Origin: an uncultured Bacteroides sp. | GTDB lineage: Bacteria > Bacteroidota > Bacteroidia > Bacteroidales > Bacteroidaceae | DNA length: 27,670 nucleotides | Reading direction: 5' to 3' | NCBI GenBank assembly: GCA_905201685.1 | Contig: CAJKOW010000026.1 | Location: 1 to 27,670, forward strand | Translations under genes and position numbers: made by a program | The notes under the pieces: model-generated | Databases searched by the model: none | Told to the model about the DNA's origin: nothing | The model's input: only the letters and a program-made list of their open reading frames with translations | Shown here: positions 6,504-15,306 of the stretch, one piece after another | How positions within the stretch are numbered: position 1 is the stretch's first letter | Layout of the letters: each line of letters starts with the position of its first letter

Positions 6504-7436
6504 ATGAAAGTATGGAAAACCATCGGCCTGATAGCAGGAACAATACTCATTGTAGTGTTGCTCCGGGGCTGTGTGGCCGTTCCCTACTTGATACCTTCGT
6601 CGGGCATGGAAAATTCGCTGTACAGGGGCGAACGCATATTAGTGAACAAATGGAGCTACGGCCTCCGCCTGCCTTTCATGGCCTGGTTGGGCTATCACCG
6701 CTGGGCCGACAAGCCTGTGCAAAAGAACGACATCATCGTCTTCAACAACCCCGCCAATCTGAAGGAACCCGTAACCGACCGTCGCGAAGTGTTCATCAAC
6801 CGTTGCATCGGTACGCCGGGCGACACCTTGCTGATCGACTCCCTGTTCTCCGTCGTATCGTCCGAACAGGATGCCCCCGACCAGAAGTTCCTCTATGCCT
6901 ATCCGCGCAATCGCGAGAAGCAGCTCGACTCACTGCTGCCCCTGCTCAACATCAAGCCCGGCCCGATACTGGGTCAAGACTCTGTGCGAAACATACGCAG
7001 CTTCAGCCGCTACGAAGCCTACCTGCTGGAACAGTCGCTCAACATCTGTCCGTGGATAGAGCCGCTGGACCAGACCGACTCTGCCCGCACCCTGAAACCG
7101 CTGATAATACCCGGCAAGGGCAAAGTGCTGCGCGTATATCCCTGGAACCGCACCCTGCTGTGCAACACGCTGGTACTGCACGAACACCGGCAGGCCGAAA
7201 TCCGAAACGACACCCTCTTCATCGACGGCAAGCCCACACAGCACTGCTACTTCACCAAGGACTATTACTGGGTGGTATCCAACAATCCCGTCAACCTGTC
7301 CGACTCGCGCCTCTTCGGCTTCGTACCCAAAGACCACATCATAGGCAAAGCCTCGCTGATATGGTTCTCCAAACGCGACGGCAGCGGTCCCTTCAGCGGT
7401 TACCGATGGAACCGCATCGGGCACCGGATTCACTGA
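6504..7436 (+). CDS. Signal peptidase I-like protein lacking the catalytic dyad
   Basis: A 310-residue paralogue of the preceding LepB with one N-terminal membrane segment (about 7-26). The fold signatures are recognisable but the active site is not. Box B reads IPSSGMENSLYRGE, placing Gly34 where the nucleophilic Ser belongs. Box D reads FINRCIGTPGD, placing Asn99 where the general-base Lys belongs. Box E reads SNNPVNLSDSR (259-269) instead of GDNRxNSxDSR. The reading frame is open and uses the same codon style as its neighbours, so it does not look like a decaying pseudogene. Known parallels are Gram-positive inactive signal peptidase homologues such as S. aureus SpsA and streptococcal SipA, which sit beside active partners or pilus genes. 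A scaffolding, substrate-presenting or regulatory role with LepB is inferred. Confidence 0.88.
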   Translation: MKVWKTIGLIAGTILIVVLLRGCVAVPYLIPSSGMENSLYRGERILVNKWSYGLRLPFMAWLGYHRWADKPVQKNDIIVFNNPANLKEPVTDRREVFINRCIGTPGDTLLIDSLFSVVSSEQDAPDQKFLYAYPRNREKQLDSLLPLLNIKPGPILGQDSVRNIRSFSRYEAYLLEQSLNICPWIEPLDQTDSARTLKPLIIPGKGKVLRVYPWNRTLLCNTLVLHEHRQAEIRNDTLFIDGKPTQHCYFTKDYYWVVSNNPVNLSDSRLFGFVPKDHIIGKASLIWFSKRDGSGPFSGYRWNRIGHRIH

Positions 7437-7482
7437 CGCCTGCGCATACCGCCCCGCATGACTAAAAGCATTTTTCAAGAAC

Positions 7483-8124
7483 ATGAAAACAATCTTCCTG
7501 TCCTCCGCCTACCTGGCACCCGTAGAGTATTACGTCAAACTTCTGACGTATGACAAAGTCTTCATCGAGCAGCACGACCATTATACGAAGCAGACCTACC
7601 GCAACCGCTGCACCATTGCCGCTCCCGACGGGCCGCTGGCACTCACCGTCCCCACCGTGAAACCCGATACGCTGAAGTGCCCCATGCGCGACATCCGCAT
7701 CTCCGACCACGGCAACTGGCGCCACCTGCACTGGAATGCCTTGGAATCGGCCTACAACCACACACCCTTCTTCGAATACTACAAGGACGATTTCCGCCCC
7801 TTCTACGAAAAGAAATACGAGTTTCTCACCGACTTCAACGAGGCCCTGTGCAGCCTCATCTGCTCACTCATCGATCTGCAGCCCCATCTGGAGCGCACCT
7901 CCGAATACCGCACTTCGTTCGGCCCCGATGAGGACGACTTCCGCGAACGCATCCATCCCAAGAAAGATTTCCGTACGGAAGACCCTGACTTCTGTCCCTG
8001 TCCCTACTATCAGGTATTCCAGGAGAAGTTAGGATTCCTGCCCAACCTCAGCATCGTTGATCTGCTGTTCAACATGGGTCCCGAAAGTCTGTTGGTACTC
8101 CAAAAAAGTTGTTTACAGGAATAA
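7483..8124 (+). CDS. WbqC-like family protein
   Basis: A 213-residue protein with the WbqC family pattern: N-terminal MKTIFLSSAYLAPVEYYVKL, a YRNRCTI segment, a central WRHLHWNALESAYNHTPFFEYY block, and a C-terminal NLSIVDLLFNMGPES motif. WbqC proteins are found in O-antigen and glycan loci, but their reaction is not firmly known to me, so no activity is assigned. No signal peptide or membrane segment is seen. It lies 46 bp after the lepB-like gene on the same strand and is probably the last gene of the dapB operon. Confidence 0.85.
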   Translation: MKTIFLSSAYLAPVEYYVKLLTYDKVFIEQHDHYTKQTYRNRCTIAAPDGPLALTVPTVKPDTLKCPMRDIRISDHGNWRHLHWNALESAYNHTPFFEYYKDDFRPFYEKKYEFLTDFNEALCSLICSLIDLQPHLERTSEYRTSFGPDEDDFRERIHPKKDFRTEDPDFCPCPYYQVFQEKLGFLPNLSIVDLLFNMGPESLLVLQKSCLQE

Positions 8125-8205
8125 AAACAGCTGAAAACATGTATGAATGAAACCAGGAAGAAAGAAATTGAGACAGACGTGCAACACTTGTAAGAAATTA
8201 ATGTG

Positions 8206-8213
8206 TAACTTTG
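8206..8213 (+). promoter_or_regulatory. Bacteroides -7 box for uxuB-like gene
   Basis: TAACTTTG matches TAnnTTTG and lies 66 bp upstream of the ATG at 8280. No well-spaced -33 element is evident. Confidence 0.6.
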
Positions 8214-8279
8214 TTGTTGAAGTAGGATATCCGAACAAGAAAACAGATTCTAACTAACTAATTAAAAACATAATTCATC

Positions 8280-9092
8280 ATGAAAAACTTATTCGACATC
8301 AAAGACAGAGTAGTAGTCATCACCGGTGGAACCGGCATTCTGGGCAGAGCCATCGCCGCCCATTTGGCCGAAGAAGGTGCTAAGGTAGTCATCCTCGGAC
8401 GCAAAGCCGAAGTAGGAAAAGCCATCGTAGAAGGCATCAAAGCCAACGGTGGAGAAGCCATGTTCCTGACCACCGACGTCATGAACCGCGAAATATTAGA
8501 GCAAAACTTAGCCGACATTCTGAAAGCCTACGGACGAATCGACGCCCTGCTGAACGCTGCCGGAGGCAACATGCCGGGAGCCACCATCGCCCCCGACGGC
8601 ACTTTCTTCGACCTGAAGATTGAAGAGTTTCAGCGCGTCCTCGAACTGAACCTGACCGGTACCGTACTGCCCACACAGGTATTCCTGAAACCGATGGTAG
8701 AACAGAAGAAGGGAGCCATCGTCAACTTCTCGAGCATGGCCGCCTTCCGCCCCATGACCCGCGTGGCAGGCTACGCCGCCGCCAAAGCCGGTATCTCCAA
8801 TTACACCGCCTTCATGGCTACCGAAGTGGCCAAGAAGTTCGGCGAAGGCATCCGCGTGAACGCCATCGCCCCGGGCTTCTTCCTGACCGAACAGAACCGC
8901 ACCCTGCTGACTAACCCCGATGGCTCATGGACCCAACGCGGACAAGACGTCATCCGTCAGACTCCCTTTGGCCGCATGGGACGCCCCGAAGAACTGTGCG
9001 GCACCATCCAGTACCTCATCAGCGACGCCTCCAGCTTCGTGACAGGTACCGTAGCCGTAGTAGATGGCGGATTCAATGTGTTTGCCATGTAA
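8280..9092 (+). CDS. uxuB: SDR-family D-mannonate oxidoreductase (fructuronate reductase)
   Basis: A 270-residue short-chain dehydrogenase/reductase. The Rossmann cofactor loop is TGGTGILG (15-22), the NAAGG motif follows strand 4, and the catalytic Tyr165 and Lys169 are in YAAAK, with Ser in NFSSM upstream. The immediate neighbour is mannonate dehydratase, which points to reduction of D-fructuronate to D-mannonate, the step before UxuA in glucuronate breakdown. Many Bacteroidetes use an SDR enzyme here rather than the long-chain UxuB of E. coli, so the symbol reflects role by context. The substrate cannot be read from sequence alone. It shares a likely transcript with uxuA, separated by a 148-bp gap that holds a long hairpin. 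Confidence 0.83.
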   Translation: MKNLFDIKDRVVVITGGTGILGRAIAAHLAEEGAKVVILGRKAEVGKAIVEGIKANGGEAMFLTTDVMNREILEQNLADILKAYGRIDALLNAAGGNMPGATIAPDGTFFDLKIEEFQRVLELNLTGTVLPTQVFLKPMVEQKKGAIVNFSSMAAFRPMTRVAGYAAAKAGISNYTAFMATEVAKKFGEGIRVNAIAPGFFLTEQNRTLLTNPDGSWTQRGQDVIRQTPFGRMGRPEELCGTIQYLISDASSFVTGTVAVVDGGFNVFAM

Positions 9093-9103
9093 AAGTAAGT
9101 TTT

Positions 9104-9236
9104 TGAGTTTTTAAGTTTTTGAGTTTTTAAGTTTATAATGCTGCGAGATAATCTAAGCTGACGCCAAGCCGTAACACTCAAAAACCTGAAAACTCAGAAA
9201 CTCAAAAACTTAAAAACTCAAAAACTTAAAAACTCA
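9104..9236. repeat. 31-bp perfect inverted repeat between uxuB and uxuA
   Basis: The arms at 9104-9134 and 9206-9236 are perfect reverse complements over 31 bp, separated by 71 bp. Each arm is made of tandem units of the kind gtttttgagtttttaa, and further imperfect copies extend both arms (9097-9103 and about 9176-9205). The left side begins 4-12 bp after the uxuB stop and the right arm ends 4 bp before the uxuA ATG. In mRNA this would be a long A-U-rich stem directly ahead of the uxuA start. Confidence 0.92.
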
Positions 9237-9240
9237 ACTT

Positions 9241-10413
9241 ATGATACTTTGTGAACAAACCTGGCGCTGGTACGGGCCCAACGACCCCATCAGCCTGTGG
9301 GACATCAAACAGGCCGGAGCCACCGGCATTGTCAATGCCCTGCACCACATCCCCAACGGTGAAGTGTGGACGGTAGAAGAAATCATGAAACGAAAACAGT
9401 TGATCGAGGAAGTAGGCCTCACGTGGTCCGTCGTCGAAAGCGTGCCCGTGCATGAGCACATCAAGACGCAGACGGGCAACTTCCAACGCTACATCGACAA
9501 CTACAAGGAGAGCCTGCGCAACCTGGCCCGATGCGGCGTGAACATCGTCACCTACAACTTTATGCCCGTACTGGATTGGACACGCACCGACCTGGCCTAC
9601 GAACTGCCCGACGGCAGCCGTGCCCTGCGCTTCGAACGTGCAGCCTTCATCGCTTTCGACCTTTTCCTGCTGCGCCGTCCCGGTGCCGAATCCGAATACA
9701 CCGACGAAGAGAAAGCCAAAGCCCGTGCCCGCTTCGAACAGATGACCGAAGAAGATAAGCAGAAACTCGTCCGCAACATGATAGCCGGTCTGCCCGGCTC
9801 GGAAGAGAGCTTCACACTGGAGCAGTTCCAACACGAACTGGACCGTTACAAGGACATCACGCCCGAACGCCTCCGTCAGAACCTCATCTACTTCCTGAGC
9901 GAAATCTGCCCCGTAGCCGACGAAGTAGGCGTCAAGTTAGTCATCCACCCCGACGATCCGCCCATGTCCATCTTGGGCCTGCCACGCATCATGAGCTGTG
10001 CCGAAGACTTCCAGGCACTCATCGACGCCGTGCCCAATCCCAGCAACGGACTCTGCCTGTGCACCGGTTCCTTAGGTGTGAGCAGTGCCAACGACTGCGC
10101 CGCCATGATGACCCGCTTTGCCGACCGCATCAACTTCGTACACCTGCGCTCCACCAAGCGCGATGCCGAAGGCAACTTCTACGAAGCCAATCATCTGGAA
10201 GGCGATGTCGATATGTACGGCGTGATGAAAGCCTTCCTCGAAATGCAACAGCGCCGCGGCGTCTCCATCCCCATGCGCCCCGACCACGGACACCAGATGG
10301 TGGACGACCTGCGCAAGAAGACCAACCCCGGCTACTCGTGCATCGGCCGCCTGCGCGGACTGGCCGAACTGCGCGGACTGGAAATGGGCATTGCAAAGAC
10401 GCTGTATAATTAA
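9241..10413 (+). CDS. uxuA: D-mannonate dehydratase
   Basis: A 390-residue cytoplasmic enzyme that dehydrates D-mannonate to 2-keto-3-deoxy-D-gluconate in the hexuronate pathway. Recognisable family segments are WRWYGPNDPISL near the N-terminus, ESVPVHEHIK, the metal-site region HPDDPP, CTGSLG, and the C-terminal MRPDHGHQM, which carries metal and substrate ligands. Length is typical of UxuA. The ATG at 9241 starts directly after the right arm of the intercistronic hairpin. It is in the same orientation as the SDR gene upstream. No uronate isomerase, KDG kinase or transporter gene is in the window, so the rest of the pathway is elsewhere. Confidence 0.96.
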   Translation: MILCEQTWRWYGPNDPISLWDIKQAGATGIVNALHHIPNGEVWTVEEIMKRKQLIEEVGLTWSVVESVPVHEHIKTQTGNFQRYIDNYKESLRNLARCGVNIVTYNFMPVLDWTRTDLAYELPDGSRALRFERAAFIAFDLFLLRRPGAESEYTDEEKAKARARFEQMTEEDKQKLVRNMIAGLPGSEESFTLEQFQHELDRYKDITPERLRQNLIYFLSEICPVADEVGVKLVIHPDDPPMSILGLPRIMSCAEDFQALIDAVPNPSNGLCLCTGSLGVSSANDCAAMMTRFADRINFVHLRSTKRDAEGNFYEANHLEGDVDMYGVMKAFLEMQQRRGVSIPMRPDHGHQMVDDLRKKTNPGYSCIGRLRGLAELRGLEMGIAKTLYN

Positions 10414-10417
10414 ATAA

Positions 10418-10630
10418 AAAAAGTCAGGAGTTAAGAAAAAGATATATCAAAAGCAAGAAAACATAATACCATCCCAAGCATAATTCCCCTCCTGATAAAC
10501 GGGGAAAAATGTATATACCTTTATATAAATTATCTCTAAAAGGTCTAAGAGGCATTAATAATAAAACATTAATCTTCTTTATTTTGATATTCCTACATAA
10601 AATGGTAAGCAACTTGGCTCCTGACTTTTT
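10418..10630. repeat. Nested imperfect inverted repeat in a 466-bp AT-rich gap
   Basis: The gap 10414-10879 has no credible gene. Its first part holds a 13-bp perfect inverted repeat (10418-10430 against 10618-10630, aaaaagtcaggag), a nested 9-bp pair (10444-10452 against 10582-10590, atatcaaaa), and a small GC-rich hairpin ttcccc / ggggaa (10486-10508). Further pairing between the arms is patchy, like an eroded version of the longer elements at 2928 and 9104. The rest, 10631-10832, is AT-rich with nothing recognised, and a promoter box follows at 10833. Confidence 0.6.
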
Positions 10631-10832
10631 AACTTCCGAATCTTTCCAACCATACCAATCAAAAGCTGAAACACTTTATTTATAAAAGATACCCCTGTCA
10701 AAAGTCTTTCTCAAATAAAAATTCTAATAAATATTTATCCTAATAATCTCTTATTATTACCATTTAGTCATTGCTATAGACTTTTTAGGACAATAACCGG
10801 ATTTTACGTTTTTTATATACATTTACATTAAA

Positions 10833-10840
10833 TATCTTTG
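10833..10840 (+). promoter_or_regulatory. Bacteroides -7 box for the exported-protein operon
   Basis: TATCTTTG matches TAnnTTTG and lies 39 bp upstream of the ATG at 10880. The upstream 20-25 bp are T-rich but show no exact TTTG. It is the only good box ahead of the seven-gene cluster, so it is the best candidate for the operon promoter. Confidence 0.62.
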
Positions 10841-10879
10841 TAAGGAGTTAACGAATATACTTAATGAAAATATCTATTC

Positions 10880-11734
10880 ATGAGCAGAAAAGTTCTCCTT
10901 CTACTAACAGCAATCCTCTTCCTGTCGGGAGGAGTATTGCACGCGCAAGAAATAACAGTTAAATCATTTCTGCGAAAAGACCGTGATTTACTGGCACGCA
11001 CCCAAGAGCGGCTTGACTTGAACGAAGAACCATGTGCTATTGTAAGAGTGTCGGTTCCCCAGACAAAAGACTTTTCTTTCGAAGGAAACATCGTAGGAGA
11101 TGTCATCTACAAACCAGGCGAAGCCATTGTCTATATGGCCAGTCGATCACGTAACATCACCATACGTAGCGAACAATACGGCACACTGAGATTCGACTTT
11201 CCCGAACGGCTGGAAAAACAAGTCGTATATAGCCTTGACCTCAAACTGATCTTAAGCGAAGACCAGAAAGTACGCACATTAGTTATGCCTGTAGTTGGTG
11301 TCGGAAAAACTTTCTCCTATGGAGTTATGATTGGTGTAGTGAAGAAAACAGGAGGATACCTGAAAATAAAATACAATTTCAAAAACATCAATTCGGATTA
11401 TATCTGCAATGCTGATGGAATCATTGAAGGCAACGATACCCCCTCCTGGTTTACAGGAAACGAGGAGAGTAGTCGCTTGGCCATCACCGGTGGTCTGTTG
11501 CAACGCATTGCCCTCCCATTCTACCTATACGCTGGTGTCGGATATGGCAACCGCATCATGGGATGGGAAATGCCCAATGACCAAATGGCAGAATGCAAAG
11601 ATTATAGTTACGAAGGCGTAGAAGCTGAAGTGGGCTGTATCCTGCGCTTCATGAATATTGCTCTATCGGCTGGCGTACAGGCAAACTCATTCAAGTACTG
11701 GGAAGCCACGGCAGGCATAGGCATCATGTTTTAA
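10880..11734 (+). CDS. Exported protein with PEGA-like N-terminus and barrel-like C-terminus
   Basis: A 284-residue exported protein. Signal peptide residues 1-22 end in VLHA before Gln23. Residues 24-135 resemble the N-terminal beta-sandwich of many Bacteroides envelope proteins, with DLNEEPCAIVRV followed by a GEAIVYMASRSRNITIRSEQYGTLRF-like block (discussed here in shortened form), which recalls PEGA-type domains. The C-terminal half has alternating hydrophobic and aromatic strands, YLYAGVGYGNRIMGWE and a terminal GIGIMF ending in Phe, suggesting a small outer-membrane beta-barrel or barrel edge. First gene of the cluster; the next starts 29 bp later. An out-of-frame ATG at 10864 opens only a 33-codon frame and is not called. 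Function unknown. Confidence 0.8.
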   Translation: MSRKVLLLLTAILFLSGGVLHAQEITVKSFLRKDRDLLARTQERLDLNEEPCAIVRVSVPQTKDFSFEGNIVGDVIYKPGEAIVYMASRSRNITIRSEQYGTLRFDFPERLEKQVVYSLDLKLILSEDQKVRTLVMPVVGVGKTFSYGVMIGVVKKTGGYLKIKYNFKNINSDYICNADGIIEGNDTPSWFTGNEESSRLAITGGLLQRIALPFYLYAGVGYGNRIMGWEMPNDQMAECKDYSYEGVEAEVGCILRFMNIALSAGVQANSFKYWEATAGIGIMF

Positions 11735-11763
11735 CGAAAAACAATAAAACAAAAGAATACAAT

Positions 11764-13182
11764 ATGATACACCCTCACATTTTACACCACATCGGCTATG
11801 CTTTGATAACACTCATCATAGCTTTTATCATGCATGGGTGCAGCAATGAAGATGCACCAGAAAACAGCGCCCCTATACTCCGTTTAGAAAAAGTAAGTTC
11901 CATAGAACGAACTACTGCTTGGGTAAACGGAACGGTAGAAGGCAACATCAAATCTGCAAGCACATACTATTTAATGTGCTCTACCAGCCGAAGCTCTATT
12001 ACTGAAAAAGATGAGAACGTTAGCATTTGGCCCACAGAAGTATCCGGGAATTATGTAACTAGAAAATTAACAGAACTGACTCCTGGTACAACCTACTATG
12101 TTTGTCTGGCTGCTGAAATCGGGAAAGATGCAAACATTACGGTTATACAAAGCAACATACTTCAATTCACCACCCTGAGTTCCGAAGCTCCCACCTTAGG
12201 CGATTTGGAAGCAATCGAGACCGGTGAAGAACATGTAACCCTGCAATGCCGCATCACCGATGATGGTGGAACGGAAATCACGCAAATTGCTTTCCAATAT
12301 AAGACCAAAGCTAACGCCAACTTCAATACGCTTACAGTAGATAAATACGATGACGAATATTCAAAAACATTCAGTCTGACCATTGACCGTCTGGAGCCAA
12401 ACACCACTTACATCTTCCGTGCCATGGCCGTCAACAGATCAGAAGAAGGTATCGGATACAGCAACGAACTGGAAATCACAACCGAAGCACCGGTTTCACC
12501 TACTGTCCGAACGGAACGGTCGTACACCGCACAAGCCAACCGGATGAAAGTAAACGGAACGGTACTTAAAACTGGAGGAACAGACGATCATCCCGGTCAG
12601 TTGCAACGCTGTGGCATCTGCTGGAGTACCAACGGAATCCCTACAGCCGTGCCCGGACAAGGTAATTTCCGCGACGCAGATGCACTACCCACCGAAATTC
12701 CCGGACTATTTACCGTCGAAATCACCGGACTGACAGCCGAAACTACTTATCAGGTTCGTGCTTATGCCGTAAGTCTCATCAACGGTCGTGAAGTCTATGG
12801 ATACGGCGATGTAGTAGAAATGAGTACCACCGCTATGAAGAAAGTGAAATTCTCTACGCCCACCATGGCCAACGTCACGCAAAACTCTTTCACCGTCAGC
12901 TCACGTATCACCGACACCGGCAATACCGACATCACAGAAACGGGCTTTGTATGGACGACCGATCCTCAAACTAGTCCAGAAAACATTGCACAAAAAATTG
13001 CGATAGCTCCGGATGACCAATACAGATTTAGCCATACATTTACCCAAATGAAGCCTAAAACGACTTATTACGTTTATGCTTATGCCGTGAACGATGAAGG
13101 GATTCACTTCAGCAACAGCTGTAGCGTACTCACTAAATACATCCCCGATAAGGACGACCAACCCTCACCTGACCAACCCTAA
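11764..13182 (+). CDS. Fibronectin type III-repeat lipoprotein
   Basis: A 472-residue predicted lipoprotein with a hydrophobic N-terminus followed by a lipobox-like MHGC, giving lipidated Cys26. The mature part is four Fn3-like modules at about 36-135, 138-240, 243-357 and 360-462. Each ends with the typical Fn3 strand pattern: GTTYYVCLAAEI, NTTYIFRAMAVN, ETTYQVRAYAVS, KTTYYVYAYAVN. The C-terminus is a short charged and Pro-rich tail (DKDDQPSPDQP). Such modules are generally spacers or protein/glycan-binding units on the surface. It lies 29 bp after the previous gene and 12 bp before the LRR gene, so it is almost certainly co-transcribed. Confidence 0.86.
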   Translation: MIHPHILHHIGYALITLIIAFIMHGCSNEDAPENSAPILRLEKVSSIERTTAWVNGTVEGNIKSASTYYLMCSTSRSSITEKDENVSIWPTEVSGNYVTRKLTELTPGTTYYVCLAAEIGKDANITVIQSNILQFTTLSSEAPTLGDLEAIETGEEHVTLQCRITDDGGTEITQIAFQYKTKANANFNTLTVDKYDDEYSKTFSLTIDRLEPNTTYIFRAMAVNRSEEGIGYSNELEITTEAPVSPTVRTERSYTAQANRMKVNGTVLKTGGTDDHPGQLQRCGICWSTNGIPTAVPGQGNFRDADALPTEIPGLFTVEITGLTAETTYQVRAYAVSLINGREVYGYGDVVEMSTTAMKKVKFSTPTMANVTQNSFTVSSRITDTGNTDITETGFVWTTDPQTSPENIAQKIAIAPDDQYRFSHTFTQMKPKTTYYVYAYAVNDEGIHFSNSCSVLTKYIPDKDDQPSPDQP

Positions 13183-13194
13183 ACACCCTACGTT

Positions 13195-15294
13195 ATGAAG
13201 AAGAACAATTTATACATCCAAATAATCGGAGTTGTTTTTGCAACTCTTTTCGGATTCACTTCTTGCCAGCAAGAAGAATACTTAAACAGCCCATTGGACG
13301 GACCTGCAATCTCGCGAAGCGAGAACAACAAAGTAATTTGGGAAATCAACACAACAGAAACCGGAGCAGGAAAGCTGGACTCTATCCTGACTGCAAAAGG
13401 CAACCGGGAAACTGTCACCGATTTATACATATCCGGTCCCCTCAATGAGACAGACCTGAAAGCCATTGGCCTGATAGAAAACTTGGATTCATTGAACATT
13501 GAAGGAGTGATACTCATTGACAAAAACGATAATCAGACCCAAGAATTTACCGGACTTAGTGAGTTCAAAAGTAAAGCGGGAATATCCTTACCCAAATCCA
13601 TCACCAAGATAGGTTATGCCGCATTAGCATTCACCTCAATCACAGCCGTTACAATACCCGACAATGTGACCGCCATTGCTTTCCGGGCTTTTGACCATTG
13701 CGAAAACCTCAAATCAATTATCATACCGGATAATGTGACTTCCATTGATTTATGGGCATTCAGAGATTGCCATAGCCTGGAATATGCACGACTTCCTAAA
13801 AACAGGCAAACTATCTCAGAGGGAATGTTTCACTCCTGCTATGCTCTAAAACGTATTGATATGCCCAGTGTAACTCACATTAATAAGGGTGCCTTCGTTG
13901 CTTGCCATGCTCTTGAAGAGCTTATTTTACCCGAAACCTTAATTGAAATAGGTTCCGAGGCATTTAAATGGTGTGAAAATCTTAAGCCTGTATTTCCTAA
14001 CTCTTTGAAAAAAATTGGATTAGAAGCTTTCGACGGTTGTACAGCTATCACTTCGCTCGTTCTGCCAGAAAGCTTAGAAAGTATCGATAAATATGCATTT
14101 GCCAATACAGGCATTACAGAATACACGGTTCCTTACAACCTCCCGAATGCCCAAGGAATGCTTTCCGGATGTAAGAGCCTGAAAAGTATCCAGCTTGCAG
14201 AAGGTGTTACAAAGATCCCACAAGAATTCGTTCAGAACTGTAGCGCACTGGAGGCAGTCAGCCTCCCTGAAAGCCTGACCACCATTGGTGAATCTGCATT
14301 TTACGGTTGCACCTCATTCAAAAATGTCCAACTACCCGCAAATACAAAAACAATAGACAATAATGCCTTTGCATATACAGGACTGGAAACATTGGAAATT
14401 CCCGCTTCCCTCACTAAAGGTGGAGAGAACATGGTCAACGGTTGCGCAAGCCTGACTTCTGTCTTTTGGCAGTCCACACAATGCGAAGTACCAATATTGA
14501 GAAGCGATGACAGCAATATGCTGATATATGCTCCGGCAGGTGTTGCCAATAAAGGTAACATCAACTTCATTATCAATAACCGGACAGACAATATCATCCT
14601 GACCGGGAACGGCAAATTCCATTGCCCGCAACCCTTCATTGCCACCAAGGTAACTTTTGTACGCGACTTCAGTTCCAAGGCATTTGGCTATGACTCAAAC
14701 GTCGAAACCGGCACGGGAAAGGCTGCCCGCTGGCAATCTATCTCTCTGCCCTTTACTCCAAGCTCTATAAAAGCCAAAATCAACGGAGATTTTTCCAAAG
14801 ATCTGGCTCCATTCGACGCTGGAAAAGATGCTTACCCATTCTGGCTTCGCGAACTGACAGCTACCGGATTCAAAGATGTCACTTGGCCAGAAAAGGATAA
14901 AGCATACATCATCGCAATGCCCTACAACAAAAACTATCTGCCAGAGTACAATATCGACACCGAAGTATTGTTTATGGGTGAGAATGTTACCTTTGACGTA
15001 ACGACAGAACCGGCTCCGTCGGCAGGCCCTCAATATACGCTGTACCCCAATTACAATCCCATCGAAGAACGCGCCGATTATTTGAGCCTGAACGAAAAAC
15101 AATGGACAGACCCATACGAGAACATCTACCCAGCAGGCAGCGTTTTTGTTTCCGACCGCAATATCCGTCCTTTCGAGTGTTATATCAAAACGAATACAGC
15201 TACCAAGACCTACTTTCCTCTAAGTAGCGATGATGCCGCCACACGTTCTGCTCAAAAGGCAGTAGGCAAAATACCACAGAAAAATGATCTGTAA
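13195..15294 (+). CDS. BspA-like leucine-rich-repeat surface lipoprotein
   Basis: A 699-residue predicted lipoprotein (FTSC lipobox, Cys24). After a short N-terminal domain, residues about 125-425 form roughly 13 LRR_5 (Treponema pallidum / BspA-type) repeats of 22-24 residues with cores such as LPESLTTIGESAFYGCTSFK. The C-terminal 270 residues form a non-repeat domain with the YPAGSVFVSDRNIRPFECYI segment that is common at the end of Bacteroides LRR surface proteins. BspA-type repeats in oral Bacteroidetes bind host proteins and other bacteria; that role here is inferred. No T9SS C-terminal domain is evident, so it is probably lipid-anchored. Largest gene of the cluster, 12 bp from each neighbour. 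Confidence 0.92.
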   Translation: MKKNNLYIQIIGVVFATLFGFTSCQQEEYLNSPLDGPAISRSENNKVIWEINTTETGAGKLDSILTAKGNRETVTDLYISGPLNETDLKAIGLIENLDSLNIEGVILIDKNDNQTQEFTGLSEFKSKAGISLPKSITKIGYAALAFTSITAVTIPDNVTAIAFRAFDHCENLKSIIIPDNVTSIDLWAFRDCHSLEYARLPKNRQTISEGMFHSCYALKRIDMPSVTHINKGAFVACHALEELILPETLIEIGSEAFKWCENLKPVFPNSLKKIGLEAFDGCTAITSLVLPESLESIDKYAFANTGITEYTVPYNLPNAQGMLSGCKSLKSIQLAEGVTKIPQEFVQNCSALEAVSLPESLTTIGESAFYGCTSFKNVQLPANTKTIDNNAFAYTGLETLEIPASLTKGGENMVNGCASLTSVFWQSTQCEVPILRSDDSNMLIYAPAGVANKGNINFIINNRTDNIILTGNGKFHCPQPFIATKVTFVRDFSSKAFGYDSNVETGTGKAARWQSISLPFTPSSIKAKINGDFSKDLAPFDAGKDAYPFWLRELTATGFKDVTWPEKDKAYIIAMPYNKNYLPEYNIDTEVLFMGENVTFDVTTEPAPSAGPQYTLYPNYNPIEERADYLSLNEKQWTDPYENIYPAGSVFVSDRNIRPFECYIKTNTATKTYFPLSSDDAATRSAQKAVGKIPQKNDL

Positions 15295-15306
15295 TCTGTT
15301 GAACAC

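Noticed and set aside
6504..7436. Calling the lepB paralogue a pseudogene
   Set aside because: The frame is full length with no frameshift or internal stop, and the general fold signatures and DSR residues remain. Loss of catalysis alone does not show loss of function.
10864..10962. Small frame starting just before the first cluster gene
   Set aside because: It has only 33 codons, overlaps the signal peptide region in another frame, and has no recognisable product.
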